In this document: piece after piece, positions 61,828 to 64,000 of the stretch | How the letters are laid out: the number at the start of each line of letters is the position of its first letter | Numbering within the stretch: position 1 is the stretch's first letter | From: Bradysia coprophila | Lineage: Eukaryota; Arthropoda; Insecta; Diptera; Sciaridae | NCBI RefSeq assembly: GCF_014529535.1 | Contig: NW_023503493.1 | Span: forward strand, 15,408,001-15,472,000 | Reading direction: 5' to 3' | DNA: 64,000 nucleotides | Notes under the pieces: generated by a model | What the model was told of the DNA's origin: nothing | The model's input: only the letters and a program-made list of their open reading frames with translations | Database searches by the model: none | Made by a program: the position numbers and the translations under genes

Positions 61828-62027
61828 TTAGATTAGTAGTAAAATAAACGTCATAGATGTCGAGTAATAACTGCATTGCCTACATTTCAGGGCAAAATTA
61901 TTATTATTTTGATGATAATTTTGGACTTTCATCCTTTTTGGAAAAGGTACGACCATCGTTTCGTGTTAAAATTTGTTAGTTTTCAGTAAAAATTTGAATG
62001 TTTGTGGTACAATTGCTAAATGTTTCT

Positions 62028-62271
62028 CATATGCAGAATGAGCACCAGCTGAATATCACCAGCTGGTGTACAAACAACAACACTTTGTATTGTATACAAT
62101 TCAAAGACAACCTACACACAGTGCATTTCTACGTTAACGTCATCTACGCGCACATAACACGTATGAATGAAGTAAACACATTGTTAAGAATGTGTTTTGA
62201 TTGTTTATCATACAATAAGTGTGTTAGCAGATCCAGCTGGTGATATTCAGCTGGTGCTCATTCTGCATATG
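62028..62271. repeat. 244-bp MITE nested in the outer element
   Basis: 39-bp perfect arms beginning CATATGCAGAATGAGCACC and containing AGCTGAATATCACCAGCTGG, at 62028-62066 and 62233-62271. The open frame between them is a by-product. Confidence 0.9.
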
Positions 62272-62303
62272 AAAAATATTTACAGGCTGTAATATAACCT
62301 CAG

Positions 62304-62358
62304 TCCGAGAAAACTCAACATTTCACGAAAATTGACACATATTTTGAGTTTTCTCGGA
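62304..62358. repeat. 55-bp inverted repeat
   Basis: TCCGAGAAAACTCAA at 62304 and its inverse ending at 62358, separated by 25 bases, inside the outer foldback element. Confidence 0.8.
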
Positions 62359-62486
62359 GTTAACACATTCTAACACCAAATGATGGTCGTACTTTTTCTA
62401 AAAAGGATGAGAGTCCAAAATTATCATAAAAATAATAATAATTTTGCCCCGAAATGTTGGCAACAATGTAGATTTCTCTTAAATAG

Positions 62487-62652
62487 TAACCGTGGATTTA
62501 CATAGCAACGTAAAAGTGACAGATGCAATGTTTTTTAAATACTGCAACCCGAAATTTCATTCATAAAATTAAAATTATGAATGAAATTTCGAGTTGCCGT
62601 ATGAGAAAATTTTTGCATCTGTCACTTTTACGTTGCTATGTAAATCCACAGT
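62487..62652. repeat. Near-palindromic 166-bp MITE
   Basis: Outer arms of about 38 bp (GGATTTACATAGCAACGTAA and TAAAAGTGACAGATGCA) plus inner arms (GAAATTTCATTCATAA and inverse) make almost the whole element a single hairpin. Confidence 0.88.
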
Positions 62653-62819
62653 AAAATAGTTTAGTGAACTGGTTGATGACCAGATCTCACCACAATTAGA
62701 CAGGAAGAACAACAAGTACTGGTCAAGACAGTCTAGATTCTTGAAGACCAGGTTAAAACACCTATCAAGACGGATGGATGTTGAACACACAAAACATCCT
62801 TTTCTAAGTCGATGGGGGC

Positions 62820-63003
62820 AAGGCTGTATACTTTGGGGATGTCACGCAGATGCAGATTCGCGGGTTACACATCATGTTTCATACAAAAAATTCACCACGC
62901 CATACAAATTCAATTTTGGTGAATTTGTTTGTATGGAAAAGGTGTGTTCCCGCGTATCTAATAAAATGGCGATCTGCGTGACCTCCTCAAGGTATACAGC
63001 CTT
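62820..63003. repeat. 184-bp MITE with imperfect arms
   Basis: AAGGCTGTATA followed by a variable stretch and GTCACGCAGAT at the left is repeated in inverse orientation at the right. Inner arms include CGCGGGT/ACGCGGGAAC and CATACAAA blocks. More diverged than its neighbours. Confidence 0.78.
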
Positions 63004-64000
63004 GTATGGAGGAGCCAGTAGAAAATGTTAATGGCACAGTCTGTGCGGCCAACTCAGGAGGTATCTTAATCTTTATTTTTCCAGAACCTTTGTTTGCACG
63101 ATAAACGATTGACCTTATCCCTTCTTTTGACGTTATTGGCAAGGAGGAAAACGGATTTTCCGAATATCGCCTAATTTTAATGGCTTCATGACTTTTTCTT
63201 CACCTTTCGTGACTTTCGGTGACATTTCTTTCCGCTACTTTCCCCTGACTTTTCGTGATTTTTCTGTTATTAGAGCAGTTTGAGAAATATTTTTTTATTG
63301 TTGTCTTCTACATCCAGCTTTTCTTTACCGCCAAACTTGAACTGTATTTCCTAAATGTACGCAACCAACACAACCTTCAAAAGAACACAGCTTCTTCACA
63401 TACAAAACAAAATAATTATCATTACGTGAAATGTCAATGTCACAGAAAGATAAGATAAGAGATTTGTTGTGGTTTTGTTTTGTTTACTCACAATAATTTG
63501 TACAATAAAAATTGGAAAACAAAATTTCGTGATTAAATACAAAGTGTGACACATTCAGCCATAAACCGCAATAATGTTTCAGTGAAATAAAAAGTTTCTG
63601 GAGTCCTTTCTTAATGTAAGTACAAAATGTTCAAATCCCTATCTTTCATTGTGTGCGGAAAATCAATATTTCGTTTCGTTCTCATTTAGAATGACAAATT
63701 ACACCGTACCGCACATAACATTGAATGAACATGTATCCTCTGATCATGGTAGATGCTCTACTAATTCTCTTGTTTTTATTTTATCTTTTAAGTAAATGTT
63801 GTGTGAAATAAACTATTTAAGCCAACACATTCCCTTCAAATGTTCTAACTGGGTGTGTCAATGAGATGCATTCATGAGAAAAATGTTGAAGGTCCTTACT
63901 AGTCATGACTCACCATAACAGAGTTCTCTTTATTTATGAAGGAATAGAAGGTGAATAATAGGATGTAATAGGATGATTGACAATTATTAGAACTACCATG
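63004..64000. other. Terminal intergenic stretch
   Basis: AT-rich sequence to the window end. I see no gene, RNA or repeat that can be supported. Confidence 0.5.

Larger units (their letters stand above)
61874..62468. repeat. Outer foldback element carrying nested inverted repeats
   Basis: Arms of about 84 bp (61874-61956 and 62382-62468) share GGGCAAAATTATTATTAT, GATAATTTTGGACT and GTACGACCATC in inverted orientation. The interior holds the MITE at 62028-62271 and a further small inverted repeat. Confidence 0.85.

Noticed and set aside
62741..63031. 96-codon plus-strand frame
   Set aside because: It spans a MITE with inverted arms, so the frame is accidental.
1..64000. CRISPR arrays, toxin-antitoxin pairs or prophage genes
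   Set aside because: No regularly spaced identical repeats with unique spacers and no bacterial gene organisation. The tandem arrays present have no spacers.

Overview
The window is nuclear DNA of an insect, most likely a nematoceran fly (fungus-gnat grade). That assignment is inference. It rests on AT-rich non-coding DNA, 55-110 bp GT-AG introns beside a few very long ones, insect-like orthologues of conserved genes, and a copia element primed by the half initiator tRNA-Met as in Drosophila copia. No CRISPR array or bacterial operon is present.

Layout. 3.5-26.4 kb (+): the C-terminal two thirds or more of a JmjC histone demethylase of the KDM3 family. Twelve exons are visible, one intron is 13.8 kb, and the 5' end lies outside the window. 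26.4-32.8 kb: AT-rich intergenic DNA with a GC-richer compound foldback element (29.97-31.17 kb) and a perfect 30-bp hairpin. 32.8-33.5 kb (-): a small secreted DUF4430-like protein. 35.4-39.1 kb: a MITE, then a repeat element with a GTCTGTCC microsatellite and a ~145-bp tandem array, itself interrupted by a SINE-like insertion. 40.0-41.6 kb (-): NAF1, the H/ACA RNP assembly factor. 43.4-46.0 kb (+): the mitochondrial 2-oxoglutarate/malate carrier. 46.0-49.5 kb: SINE and inverted-repeat remnants plus three weak candidate exons. 49.5-53.9 kb (-): an intact Ty1/copia retrotransposon with identical LTRs and a 5-bp target duplication, apparently sitting inside an older foldback element. 54.1-55.8 kb: a second copy of the microsatellite-bearing repeat family, split by a 545-bp hAT-like element made largely of a 9-bp minisatellite. 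56.5-57.4 kb (+): a single-exon secreted protein with an RHHIIP motif like bacterial HNH-type nuclease toxins. 57.8-61.2 kb (-): ubiquitin-specific protease USP5 (isopeptidase T), 13 exons, one of them with a GC donor. 61.6-63.0 kb: a dense cluster of hairpin MITEs, some nested.

The genes do not form a pathway. KDM3, NAF1, the carrier and USP5 are housekeeping genes spread along a repeat-rich segment. The least explained items are the secreted RHHIIP protein and the composite repeat families. Splice sites were placed by eye from reading-frame phase, consensus and family similarity. All multi-exon models below keep frame throughout.
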